From positions 62,001 to 126,000 of the forward strand of contig NZ_BAABEO010000015.1 in NCBI RefSeq assembly GCF_039540195.1: DNA of 64,000 bases. The letters run 5' to 3'. The notes below the pieces were generated by a model, which saw only the letters and a list, made by a program, of their open reading frames with translations, was not told the origin of the DNA and searched no databases. Below, in pieces: positions 15,519 to 24,224 of this stretch. Source of the DNA: Zafaria ginkgonis. Its GTDB lineage: Bacteria > Actinomycetota > Actinomycetes > Actinomycetales > Micrococcaceae. Each line of letters begins with the position of its first letter. Position 1 is the first letter of the stretch. A program made the translations under genes and the position numbers.

Positions 15519-17606
15519 CTACCGCGGGCCGGTCACCCGTGACGTGTCGACGCGGCCGCGGCCGAAGGCGTCAATCAGTCCCCAGCGGCCCGGGATGTCG
15601 AGGAGCTCCAGCCGCCCGATGCTCGTCGGGAGCGCCGGATCCACCACGAGGTGGTCTCCCAAGGGTTCCAGGCCGAGCATCGTGCGCAGGAACAGCAGCG
15701 GCGCACCGGTGGACCACGCCTGGGGGCTGCACGCGGTGGGATACTGCACCGGGTACTTCGTCATCGACCGCGGATATCCGCCGAACGCCTCGGGGAGGCG
15801 GCCGTCGAAGTACCGGGACGCCTCGAGGATGCCGGCGGCAACCACGGCTGCCTCGTCCTTGAAGCCGTAGCGGCGCAGTCCCCAGGCGATGAACGAATTG
15901 TCGAACGGCCAGATGGTCCCGTTGTGGTAGCCGATCGGGTTGTACCGGCTCTCGCCCTCGGCAAGCGTGCGGATGCCCCAGCCCGTGAAGAGCCGGTCGC
16001 CCAGGAGGTGTGCCGCGACGGTCTTGGCCTTCGACTCGTCGACGATGCCGCTCCACAGCAGATGGCCGTTGTTCGACGTGAGCGAGTCGACCTGGCGGCC
16101 ATCGGCGTCAAGGGCGATCGCAAAGTACTCGCCGTCGGCAACCCAGAAGTCGTGGTTGAAACGCCGCTTCAGGTCGGCGGCCTGCTTTTCCAGCTCTGCG
16201 GCGTAGTCGGGATCGTTCCACACCTCCCGTGCCAGCCGCGCGCCGCGCACCTTCGCGTCGTAGGCGTAGCCCTGCAGCTCGCAAGTGGCTCGGGGGAAAC
16301 CGGGCAGCGTGCCGTCACGGTAGGAGATCGAGTCCCACGAGTCCTTCCAGCACTGGTTCTCCAGGCCGGTTTCGGCGTTGCGGCGCCGGTAGGAGATGTA
16401 GCCGTTGCCCTGGAGGTCGGCGTAGGCGTCGATCCAGTGCAGCGCGGCACGTGCCTCGTACTCGAGTTCAAGCACGAGCTCCCTGTCACCCGTCCACCGC
16501 TCGTACTCGTCCAGCAGGACCACATACAGCGGCGTGGCGTCGGCGGTCCCGAAGTACGGGGAGTGCGGACGCTCCTCGAACGCGGTCATCTCGCCATAAC
16601 GCATCTCATGCAGGATCCTGCCGGGATCCTCGTCGCGGAAGTCATCGATGCGGGTGCCTTGGCGCAACCCGAGCTCGCGCAGCGTCGTCGCCGCCAGCTC
16701 CGACGTGAAGGGCAGCGCCTGCAGGCTCGTGAAAATGCTGTCGCGCCCAAACATCGTCATGAACCACGGAAGGCCTGCCGCCGGGAGGCTGTGGCTCCCG
16801 GCCGTCATCGGGGAGAAGCGGAGCGCGGCCAGGTCGATGAGGCTCCGGCGATAGGTCCCGAGCAGTGTTTCCCAGTCACACTCGAGTTGCGGCGCCTCGT
16901 CGAGCCAGCCGGCCAGGTTCCGCGCCATGTCCGGTATCGGCCGCTTCACCTGGTCCGCGAGCGACCGGGGTGCACCCTCGATTTCCTGTTCGGGCTCCCC
17001 GATTTGCTGTCCCAGCATTTCGATAGCGACGTCGAGCCCAGTCGTCCAGGTCTCGTGCGGCCCGATCGTGATCGAGAACGTCAGCCCGTCCTCGTCAAAC
17101 GAACAGGGCTCCGACGACGAGATTGCCGTGGACCGCTCGTAGGTGTCGCGCCGGTATTTCAGAAGCAGCGAGCCCTCGCCCGCCTGCCTGGCATAGGACC
17201 CCTTCTTCTGCAAGGTGTCCTTAACCTCGAACAGGTCCGCAAAGTCGGAATCGGCCTCGATCCGCACCGTGAGATCGACCGGCGCGTCGTCATGGTTCAG
17301 GATCGCCACCTCTTCGTGGAAGCCGTTGCCGACCGAACGCTGGCGGATCACCGACAGCGTCGCGTTCACATAGACGCTCCCGACGCCGGGGACCAGGAAG
17401 AACCGGGCCTCGTAGTACTGCAGATCGTCGGCCGACAGCGACATGAGACGGTCGCCGTTCACGGTCAGCACCCACTTGGACAGGAACCGGGTGTCGAACG
17501 AGAACAGCCCCGTCGGGTCCGACGGCGAGGCCTCGATGTCGCCCCGCACGTCGCTAACGACAAAGGTATTGCCGTTGAGGATCTTCACCATACCGTCGCT
17601 CATCAT
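15519..17606 (-). CDS. Amylo-alpha-1,6-glucosidase-like protein (glycogen debranching N-domain plus GDE_C)
   Basis: 695 residues in two parts. Residues ~1-220 form the beta-rich GDE N-bis domain (VKILNGNTFVVSDVRGDI, SFDTRFLSKWVLTVNG). The rest is an (alpha/alpha)6 barrel with WFMTMFGRDSIFTSLQALPF, SPYFGTADATPLYVV, SWDSISYRDG and YHNGTIWPFDNSFIAWG, where the carboxylates of the active site are expected. Relatives act on alpha-1,6 branches or related alpha-glucans; no signal peptide is visible, so it is cytoplasmic. ATG 17606 overlaps the stop of the SCP2 gene by four bases. With the divergent GH15 gene it forms a glucan-processing cluster. Confidence 0.88.
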   Translation of the reverse strand: MMSDGMVKILNGNTFVVSDVRGDIEASPSDPTGLFSFDTRFLSKWVLTVNGDRLMSLSADDLQYYEARFFLVPGVGSVYVNATLSVIRQRSVGNGFHEEVAILNHDDAPVDLTVRIEADSDFADLFEVKDTLQKKGSYARQAGEGSLLLKYRRDTYERSTAISSSEPCSFDEDGLTFSITIGPHETWTTGLDVAIEMLGQQIGEPEQEIEGAPRSLADQVKRPIPDMARNLAGWLDEAPQLECDWETLLGTYRRSLIDLAALRFSPMTAGSHSLPAAGLPWFMTMFGRDSIFTSLQALPFTSELAATTLRELGLRQGTRIDDFRDEDPGRILHEMRYGEMTAFEERPHSPYFGTADATPLYVVLLDEYERWTGDRELVLELEYEARAALHWIDAYADLQGNGYISYRRRNAETGLENQCWKDSWDSISYRDGTLPGFPRATCELQGYAYDAKVRGARLAREVWNDPDYAAELEKQAADLKRRFNHDFWVADGEYFAIALDADGRQVDSLTSNNGHLLWSGIVDESKAKTVAAHLLGDRLFTGWGIRTLAEGESRYNPIGYHNGTIWPFDNSFIAWGLRRYGFKDEAAVVAAGILEASRYFDGRLPEAFGGYPRSMTKYPVQYPTACSPQAWSTGAPLLFLRTMLGLEPLGDHLVVDPALPTSIGRLELLDIPGRWGLIDAFGRGRVDTSRVTGPR

Positions 17607-17998
17607 CCGCTCCTCGTGTCGGCAGTCGGATCCCACCCGCGCGGCGGGGCCGGGAAGATCCGCTGGATCGCGAACATCAGTTCGAGGTCGCCCTGGCACG
17701 CCAGCGCACCCCGCAGGACCGCAGCCACGAAGTTCCTGCGGCCACTGACCAGTTCCTTGAAGACCGGAAGTTCGCCCCGGATCGTGCATTCGGCCTCAGC
17801 CGAATCACCCGTCACGGTGAGCTTGCCCTTGTCGATAACCACCAGCCGCGGCTCCAGGTTGGAGCCGTCCACAAGATCAAACCGGACGCGCCCCGAAACC
17901 TTGCGCAGCAGCGGCTCGTAGCCACGCCGCGCGAGTTCGTCAAAGAACGCCGCCACGGGATCGTCGGTAGGTGCCTTCCCGGACGCTGAAGTCGTCAT
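17603..17998 (-). CDS. SCP2 sterol-transfer domain protein
   Basis: 131 residues. After a short polar leader the protein has the SCP2 pattern: LRKVSGRVRFDLVDG, a central VVIDKGKLTVTGDSAEAECTI strand pair, then FKELVSGRRNFVAAVLRGALACQGDLELMFAIQRIF. The fold makes a lipid-binding tunnel. The start at 17998 follows AAAGG at a good distance. It overlaps the downstream glucosidase gene by ATGA, so the two proteins are made together; why a lipid-binding domain should go with a glucan-degrading enzyme is not known to me. The intergenic region upstream (to 18257) holds the divergent promoters. Confidence 0.82.
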   Translation of the reverse strand: MTTSASGKAPTDDPVAAFFDELARRGYEPLLRKVSGRVRFDLVDGSNLEPRLVVIDKGKLTVTGDSAEAECTIRGELPVFKELVSGRRNFVAAVLRGALACQGDLELMFAIQRIFPAPPRGWDPTADTRSG

Positions 17999-18257
17999 CC
18001 GATCATCGCCTTTCACCAGGCCGGACCCACCCGGGAAACCCGGCTGCTGCCCGGCCGATTCGGTCACTGCCACCCATGGTGCGGGCCCGCGGGCAGGGAC
18101 GCATCACCCGATGGGGATGATGACGGGCGCCTGGGGCGGCCGGATGATGAACCCAGATGGTGAGAGGCTCGGTTCTGCGCTCCAAGCGAAAACGCCTGCT
18201 GCCGCTGCCAAGTGTCCACCCCCCTGCTTGCCGGTACCGGAGGAATGGGTCGACCAG

Positions 18258-20120
18258 ATGAACGAATATCCACTGATCGCCGACCACGGCCTCATCGGTG
18301 ATCTGCAAACGGCGGCGATGGTCGCAACGGATGGCACCCTTGACTGGTTCTGCAGTCCACGCTTCGACTCTCCGAGCATTTTCGCGTCCCTGCTGGACCA
18401 TTCCCGCGGCGGCCACTTCAGCACACGGCCGCTCGACAAGGCGTTCGCCACGAAGCAGCTCTACCTGCCGGACACGGCGATCCTCATCACGCGGTTCCTG
18501 ACGGAGGGCGGGGTCGGTGAACTGATCGACTTCATGCCGATCAGCGGCACGTCGCCCAGCGATGAGCATCGCCTGGTTCGGGTGGTGCGCTGCGTGCGGG
18601 GACGGGTCTCATTCGACATCGAGGTGGCTCCCCGTTTCGACTACGGCCGGCAGGAACACCACCTGAGCGTCAGCGACGACGGTGCTCTCTTCGATGCCGG
18701 CGAAACTCGCCTGGTCCTCCACCTCGTCCGCGAGGAGGGGGATGAACGGTTGGGCCGGCACGACGCCACGGACGAAGGCGACCTGCATGTCTCCCTGGCT
18801 CTTGAGGAGGGCCAAATGCGCGGCGTCGTCCTGCAGACGGGTCCGGACCTGGTGCCCCGCGTGATGCGGCCCGCCGAAGTCCGGCGGCTGCTCGACGACA
18901 CCGTGGACTTCTGGCACGACTGGGTGGGCCAATCCACCTACGCGGGGCGCTGGCGCGAGGAGCTGGAACGCTCGGCCATCACACTGAAGCTCCTGACTTA
19001 TGCGCCAACCGGCGCCCTGGTGGCCGCTCCCACCGCCGGCCTGCCGGAACAGATCGGCGGTGAACGCAACTGGGACTACCGGTACACCTGGGTGCGTGAC
19101 GCATCCTTCTCGATCCACACGCTGATCCGGATGGGTTTTGCCGACGAGGCGGTGGCCTTCAGCCGATGGCTCTACGACCGCTTCATCGAGCGCCGGGAGA
19201 GCGGCAGCGGCCCGCTGAACATCATGTACCGCATCGACGGCAATCCTGACCTCCAGGAGGAGATCCTGCCCGACTGGGAGGGCTACCGTGGCTCGTCCCC
19301 GGTGAGGATCGGAAACGGAGCCGCCGGGCAACTCCAGCTGGACATCTACGGCGAAGCGATGGACGCCCTCTACTATCTGCACGGTTTCGGGGTGGGGATC
19401 GGGCAGCCCGGATGGCTCGCCGTCTGCGAACTGCTCGAGTGGCTCGCCGACAACTGGGATCAGCCCGAAGAAGGAATCTGGGAGACCCGGGGCGGACGCA
19501 AGGACTTCACCTATGGAAGATTGATGTGCTGGGTCGCGTTCGACCGCGCCATCCGGCTCGCGACGGCGCACGGCCGGCCGGCGCCCCTGGAGCGATGGAT
19601 CGCCGAGCGCGACGCGATCTACAACCAGATCATGAACAAGGGCTGGAGCCCGGAACGCAAGGCCTTCGTACAGCAATACGGCGAGACCGTCCTGGACGCC
19701 TCGCTGTTGAAGATGCCGCAGGTCGGCTTCGTGGTCCCCGGCGACCCCATGTGGCAGTCGACCCTGCACGCGATGGATGCCGAACTGGTCTCTGACAGCC
19801 TGGTCTACCGCTACGACCCCAGCGCCTCCCCCGATGGGCTCCTCGGTTCGGAGGGCACCTTCTCCCTGTGCACGTTCCTGTACGTGGACGCCCTGGCGCG
19901 GTCAGGGCGGCTCGATGAAGCGCGAGTGGTCTTCGAAAAGATGCTGACCTACGCGAACCATTTGGGCCTGTATTCCGAAGAGATTGCCGCCACCGGTGAA
20001 CAGATCGGCAATTTCCCGCAGGCGTTCACGCACCTGGCGCTCATCGATGCGGCCATCACGTTGAACGACTGCCTGGACGAAGCTGCGGGCAAGGCCCGGC
20101 GGAAGGATGGTGCCAAATGA
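18258..20120 (+). CDS. Glycoside hydrolase family 15 protein (glucoamylase/trehalase-like)
   Basis: 620 residues. It begins like other bacterial GH15 proteins: YPLIADHGLIGDLQTAAMV, then DWFCSPRFDSPSIFASLLD. A beta domain is followed by the (alpha/alpha)6 catalytic barrel, with the family segments NWDYRYTWVRDASFSIHTL, WEGYRGSSPVRIGNGAAGQ and GTFSLCTFLYVDALARSG. Bacterial enzymes release glucose from maltodextrins or split trehalose; no secretion signal is seen, so an intracellular storage-sugar role is likely. The start is uncertain: ATG 18258 fits the family N-terminus, but the best ribosome site (GGAGG, 18239-18243) is 14 bases away. It overlaps the MFS gene by four bases. Confidence 0.88.
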   Translation: MNEYPLIADHGLIGDLQTAAMVATDGTLDWFCSPRFDSPSIFASLLDHSRGGHFSTRPLDKAFATKQLYLPDTAILITRFLTEGGVGELIDFMPISGTSPSDEHRLVRVVRCVRGRVSFDIEVAPRFDYGRQEHHLSVSDDGALFDAGETRLVLHLVREEGDERLGRHDATDEGDLHVSLALEEGQMRGVVLQTGPDLVPRVMRPAEVRRLLDDTVDFWHDWVGQSTYAGRWREELERSAITLKLLTYAPTGALVAAPTAGLPEQIGGERNWDYRYTWVRDASFSIHTLIRMGFADEAVAFSRWLYDRFIERRESGSGPLNIMYRIDGNPDLQEEILPDWEGYRGSSPVRIGNGAAGQLQLDIYGEAMDALYYLHGFGVGIGQPGWLAVCELLEWLADNWDQPEEGIWETRGGRKDFTYGRLMCWVAFDRAIRLATAHGRPAPLERWIAERDAIYNQIMNKGWSPERKAFVQQYGETVLDASLLKMPQVGFVVPGDPMWQSTLHAMDAELVSDSLVYRYDPSASPDGLLGSEGTFSLCTFLYVDALARSGRLDEARVVFEKMLTYANHLGLYSEEIAATGEQIGNFPQAFTHLALIDAAITLNDCLDEAAGKARRKDGAK

Positions 20121-21532
20121 GCGGAAGCAGCGTGGCGGGCCGGCCGACGAGCGCCTTGCGAAAGGTGCTCATTCCCCTGGCCCTCGCCCAATTCATCTGC
20201 AGCTTCGCCGGTTCGAACATGAACGTGATGATCAACGACATGAGCGAGGACCTCAATACCACCGTGCAGGGCATCCAGACGGCGATCACCATCTTCCTGC
20301 TCGTCATGGCGGCGTTCATGATTCCCGGCGGGAAGCTGACCGACCGTTACGGACGGAAGCGGTGCCTGCTCGTCGGCCTCGCCATCTACGGGGTGGGCGC
20401 ATTGATCAGTGCCGTCTCTCCCAACCTGGGCATCCTCATCCTCGGAAACTCGATCCTCGAGGGCATCGGCACGGCGCTGCTGATCCCGCCGGTGTACATC
20501 CTCACCACGCTGCTGTACAGGGACCTCACCTCGCGTGCACGCGCCTTCGGGGCGATCAGCGCCATGGGAGGCGTCGGCGCCGCTGCGGGGCCGCTGATCG
20601 GTGGCCTGATCACCACCGCGATCAGCTGGCGGGCCGCCTTCATCTTCCAGGCAGTGATCATTGTGCTGATCATCATACTCAGCCGCCACATCGAGGATCC
20701 CCTGCCGCCGGACCCGACCAGCGTCTTCGACACGGGCGGTGCGGTCCTCTCCGCCGTCGGCCTCATCCTGGTGGTCATGGGCATTCTTGCCGCTGACAAC
20801 AATTTCTGGCTCATGGTGACGTTGCTCGTCGTCGGTGCCCTCATGCTGCTGTGGTTCTTCCTCTGGATCCGCGCCAAGGAGCGTGCCCACAAGGAGCCGC
20901 TGTTGTCGACGAGCCTGTTCCGCAACCGCACGTCCAACCTCGGCATGGTCACGCAGAACGTCCAGTGGCTGGTCCTGATGGGCACGTCGTTCACGGTCGC
21001 CGCCTATCTGCAGGTCGTGCGGGGCTACAACGCCATCGAGACAGGCGTCATCTTCACGGCGGCGACGGTAGGCCTGCTCCTGTCCTCGTTCGGAGCCGAG
21101 CGCTTCGCCAAGCGGCGTGCGCAACGGACCCTCGTCATGGCGGGCTTCGTCCTCACGATCGCAGGCATCGTCATCCTGATCGTCATGGTGGGCGAGTCCT
21201 CGAGCCCCTGGGCGTTCGCGCCGGGCCTTTTCGTGACCGGATTCGGCATCGGCTTGATGCTGACGCCCTCGGTCAACATCGTCCAGTCCAGCTTCGGCGA
21301 GGAGCAGCAGGGCGAGATCTCGGGCCTGTCGCGCAGCGTGTCCAACCTGGGCTCCTCGCTCGGGACGGCGATCGCCGGCACCATCCTCGTCGTCGGCCTC
21401 AGTCACGGCGGATACGCCGCCGCCATGATCACGCTGGCGATCGTCGGGCTCGTCGGACTCGTGGCCGGGGCCCTGCTCCCCCGCGGCCGGGTTCCGGGCC
21501 TCGCCCCTGAAGGCTCGCTCGGACCCTCCTGA
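20117..21532 (+). CDS. MFS transporter, DHA2-like (14-helix) subfamily
   Basis: 471 residues with about 14 hydrophobic helices. The loop between helices 2 and 3 carries the MFS motif A (GGKLTDRYGRKRCLLVG), and motif C-like glycines follow (AISAMGGVGAAAGPLIGG). The family mostly exports drugs or metabolites using the proton gradient. It begins at ATG 20117 inside the last codons of the GH15 gene (ATGA overlap), so it is made with that enzyme. It may export a sugar or an osmolyte, but nothing in the sequence fixes the substrate. Confidence 0.9.
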   Translation: MSGSSVAGRPTSALRKVLIPLALAQFICSFAGSNMNVMINDMSEDLNTTVQGIQTAITIFLLVMAAFMIPGGKLTDRYGRKRCLLVGLAIYGVGALISAVSPNLGILILGNSILEGIGTALLIPPVYILTTLLYRDLTSRARAFGAISAMGGVGAAAGPLIGGLITTAISWRAAFIFQAVIIVLIIILSRHIEDPLPPDPTSVFDTGGAVLSAVGLILVVMGILAADNNFWLMVTLLVVGALMLLWFFLWIRAKERAHKEPLLSTSLFRNRTSNLGMVTQNVQWLVLMGTSFTVAAYLQVVRGYNAIETGVIFTAATVGLLLSSFGAERFAKRRAQRTLVMAGFVLTIAGIVILIVMVGESSSPWAFAPGLFVTGFGIGLMLTPSVNIVQSSFGEEQQGEISGLSRSVSNLGSSLGTAIAGTILVVGLSHGGYAAAMITLAIVGLVGLVAGALLPRGRVPGLAPEGSLGPS

Positions 21533-21565
21533 GAACCGGACGCACGCTGGCACCGGACCCGCGCG

Positions 21566-22405
21566 CTATCCGGCGCGCAGGTAGTACCGCATCGGCGCAT
21601 GCCGGACGGCCCGGGGCAGACGCGGGTAGACCGCCGCGACGGTCCGCAGCACCGTTTGGAAGGCCCGCTCGTGCCGCGGGGACCACGGCAGGCCGAAGGG
21701 TTCGCGCAACTGCTCCGGCAGCAGCCCGGTAGTCACCAGGCGCGCCAGGGGCATGGCTGGACGCAGGAACCAGGAAACCTTGCGCGAATGCAGCAACTCG
21801 TGCGCCACCGCGCGGGTGGTCGCGTCCACCCGCAGTCCGGCCACCCCGCGCTCCCAGTACTCGGAGAAGTCAGCGCGCGTCGCCGGCCACATCCCCTCCG
21901 GCAGCTGCAGCGCGGTGCCCAGCACCGCGTACCCGCGGTACACCTCCTCGGCGGCCTCCTCCGGGACCACCGGATAGACGGCGTCATAGACCCTCATCGC
22001 CGAATCGTGCAGCGTGGCCGCGACCCACAGCTGCAGTTCCGGGTCGCGGGCGTCGTAGGCGGGATGGCTGCCGTCGCCGGCGGCGGAACCGCGCACCCGT
22101 GCATGTACCGCGTCCACGTGCGCCGCCACCTCGGCCGCCTGCTCCGGGGTCCCGGCCGTCAGTGAATAGATGTACCGCAGCGTGCCGTGCAGGCGCTTCA
22201 TGGGGTCCTGGGCGAAAACGCTGTGCCGGGCCACCCCGTGGCCCACGGCCGGGTGCGCCAGCTGCAGCAGGATGGCGCGGCCGGCGCCGAGCAGCGTGAC
22301 CGATTCGGCCGCGATGTCGCCGATCTCGCGGACCTTCATGCCCCGGCGGGTCCCGGACCCTAGGCCGGATGAACCACTCGCAGTCTCACTCTTCTGGGGA
22401 AACAT
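21566..22405 (-). CDS. DUF2236 (MpaB/latex-clearing-protein-like) oxygenase family protein
   Basis: 279 residues. The family hallmark is GAGRAILLQLAHPAVGHGVARHS near residue 40, followed by LRYIYSLTAGTPEQA and the two-His region VAATLHDSAMRVYD. In studied relatives (rubber oxygenase Lcp, MpaB') histidines of this fold bind a b-type heme or act in oxidative cleavage; for most actinobacterial members the substrate is unknown. ATG 22405 follows CGGAG; an internal ATG (22339) is an alternative. It lies behind rlmN, separated by a long hairpin (22440-22499). Confidence 0.82.
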   Translation of the reverse strand: MFPQKSETASGSSGLGSGTRRGMKVREIGDIAAESVTLLGAGRAILLQLAHPAVGHGVARHSVFAQDPMKRLHGTLRYIYSLTAGTPEQAAEVAAHVDAVHARVRGSAAGDGSHPAYDARDPELQLWVAATLHDSAMRVYDAVYPVVPEEAAEEVYRGYAVLGTALQLPEGMWPATRADFSEYWERGVAGLRVDATTRAVAHELLHSRKVSWFLRPAMPLARLVTTGLLPEQLREPFGLPWSPRHERAFQTVLRTVAAVYPRLPRAVRHAPMRYYLRAG

Positions 22406-22439
22406 CAATGCTCCGTACCTTTGCGGGACCGGTCGGGCG

Positions 22440-22499
22440 CGGTACGACGCCGGTGCCCGGGTTCCGTGGCCGCGGAACCCGGGCACCGGCGTCGTACCG
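22440..22499. repeat. Perfect 27-bp inverted repeat with 6-nt loop
   Basis: Arms 22440-22466 and 22473-22499 match without a mismatch. It fills most of the 103 bp between rlmN (stop 22509) and the DUF2236 gene (start 22405), both on the minus strand. No T-run follows. It is probably a strong RNA hairpin that ends or protects the rlmN message, possibly a U-less terminator as described in actinobacteria. Confidence 0.75.
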
Positions 22500-22508
22500 G
22501 GAACAAAC

Positions 22509-23897
22509 CTACTCGGCGGCGGCGAGTTGGCCGCAGGCGCCGTCGATCTCCTTGCCGCGGGTGTCCCGCAAGGTGGTGGGGACGCCGGCGGATTCGAGCC
22601 GGTCGATGAATTCGGCGGTGACGTCCCGCTCCGAGGCGGTCCAGATGGACCCGGGGGTCGGGTTCAGCGGGATCGGGTTCACGTGCACCCAGCCGCGGCC
22701 GCGGGCGTTGAGCTTGCGGGCCAGCAGGTCCGCCCGCCAGCCGTGGTCGTTCATGTCCTTGATGAGCGCGTACTCGATGGAGACGCGGCGGCCGGTGCGC
22801 TTGTAGTAGTCGTAGGCGGCGTCCAGCGCCTCGTCGACCTTCCAGCGCGAATTCACCGGGATGAGCTCGTCGCGCAGCTCATCGTCCGGGGCGTGCAGGC
22901 TCAGCGCGAACGTGAACGGGACGTTCTCGTCGGCGAGCTTGTTGATCGCCGGGACCAGCCCCACGGTGGAGACGGTGATCCCGCGCGCGCTCATGCCCAG
23001 GCCTTCGGGGGCCTCGTCGACCATGCGGTGCACGGCGGCCATGACGCGCTTGTAGTTGGCCAGCGGCTCGCCCATGCCCATGAATACGATGTTGGTGACG
23101 CGCTCGGCGTCGTGCCCGCCGTCGCGGCGCTTGCCGCCCAGCCCGCCCTCGGCGATGACGCGGTTGGCCTGGACGATCTGGTCCAGGATCTCCGCGGTGG
23201 ACATGTTGCGGGTCAGCCCGGCCTGGCCGGTGGCGCAGAACGGGCAGTTCATGCCGCAGCCGCACTGGCTGGACACGCACAAGGTGATGCGGCCGGGGTA
23301 GCGCATCAGCACCGACTCGACGAGCGAACCGTCGAAGAGCCGCCACAGGAACTTGATGGTGTCGCCCTTGTCCGTGCTCAGCCGCTTGACCTCGGTGAGC
23401 AGCGTCGGGAACATCGCCGCCGCCAGCTCCTCGCGTCCGGCCTTGGGCAGGTCGCTCATGCGCTCGGGGTCGGTGGTGTAGTGCTGGAAATAGTGCACGG
23501 AGAGCTGCTTGGCGCGGAAGGCCGGCAGGCCGAGCTCCTTGAGCTTCTCCTGGCGCTCCTTCAGGGAAAGGTCGGCCAGGTGGACCGGCGGCTGGGAGAC
23601 GCGCGGACGCTGGGCGAACTGGAGCTGCGGGCGTCCGTCCGGGCCCATGGCCTGCTTCCAGCCCTCGGCGGTCGGCCGCACCTGGGCACGGCCCTCCTTG
23701 CGGGCACGCAGCTCGGAGATGCGCTGGGCCTTCTTGGCCTCGGCGTGGTGGACCTCGGAGTCGTGGTGCTTGGCCGCCCGGTCGGCGCGGGCAGCCACCG
23801 CCTCCGAGGTACGGGTGCGGTGGTGCTCCGGCGCGCTGGCGTGGACGGCGTCTTGGGCAGCGTCGACGGCAGGAGGGGTGTTTTTGGGGGAAGTCAT
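22509..23897 (-). CDS. rlmN: Dual-specificity RNA methyltransferase RlmN
   Basis: 462-residue radical-SAM enzyme that methylates C2 of A2503 in 23S rRNA (and A37 of some tRNAs in E. coli). The cluster-binding motif is CGCGMNCPFCATGQ, where the last three cysteines form CX3CX2C; VFMGMGEPLANY and SLHAPDDELRDELIPVN follow, and the acceptor cysteine lies in DGACGQL at the C-terminus. The first ~95 residues are charged, Lys/Arg/Glu-rich and not part of the usual enzyme, making it longer than the ~380 residues typical of RlmN. ATG 23897 follows GGAAAGG very closely; ATG 23906 is an alternative. Confidence 0.95.
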   Translation of the reverse strand: MTSPKNTPPAVDAAQDAVHASAPEHHRTRTSEAVAARADRAAKHHDSEVHHAEAKKAQRISELRARKEGRAQVRPTAEGWKQAMGPDGRPQLQFAQRPRVSQPPVHLADLSLKERQEKLKELGLPAFRAKQLSVHYFQHYTTDPERMSDLPKAGREELAAAMFPTLLTEVKRLSTDKGDTIKFLWRLFDGSLVESVLMRYPGRITLCVSSQCGCGMNCPFCATGQAGLTRNMSTAEILDQIVQANRVIAEGGLGGKRRDGGHDAERVTNIVFMGMGEPLANYKRVMAAVHRMVDEAPEGLGMSARGITVSTVGLVPAINKLADENVPFTFALSLHAPDDELRDELIPVNSRWKVDEALDAAYDYYKRTGRRVSIEYALIKDMNDHGWRADLLARKLNARGRGWVHVNPIPLNPTPGSIWTASERDVTAEFIDRLESAGVPTTLRDTRGKEIDGACGQLAAAE

Positions 23898-24224
23898 CCT
23901 TTCCATTGTCCCATGCCTGTCCAGTCCTGCGCCGTGGTCTCGGCCACGTCCACGGGAGGTGCGCGTCCGGACGGTCGGATTCGACGTCGCGCGGGGCATC
24001 GCGGGCCTGGTGGAGGGCAGCAAAGGCCTGCAGGCCGGGAGCATCCGCCCCGTCCGCCCGGGCAGCCGAGCCGGGCCAACTCCCACGTCGCACACAGGGA
24101 TCTTGCAGACTGGCTCTCTAGTGTTGAAAGCACCTGAAAAGGTGCGAGTGATGAAGAAGGCCCCAGCTTCCCCCCAGGCTGGGGCCTTCGCTCGTCTGGG
24201 TCCTTCCCTTGTCTGGGGCCGGGA
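23898..24224. other. Gene-free region upstream of rlmN
   Basis: The 327 bp between the rlmN start and the antiporter stop hold no convincing gene on either strand. The part near 24105-24156 is the most AT-rich and contains a small CACCT-GAAA-AGGTG hairpin, so it probably includes the rlmN promoter. The part 24157-24188 is the antiporter terminator. No tRNA or riboswitch was recognised. Confidence 0.6.
24157..24188 (-). terminator. Intrinsic terminator of the antiporter gene
   Basis: Arms AAGGCCCCAGC (24157-24167) and GCTGGGGCCTT (24178-24188) pair perfectly around a 10-nt loop. Read on the minus strand, the stem is followed by a pyrimidine-rich CTTCTTC stretch. It starts 37 bp after the antiporter stop codon. 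Confidence 0.75.

Noticed and set aside
15651..17921. A 756-codon open frame opposite the debranching-type gene
   Set aside because: No domain or start signal; the minus-strand frame has convincing family motifs throughout.
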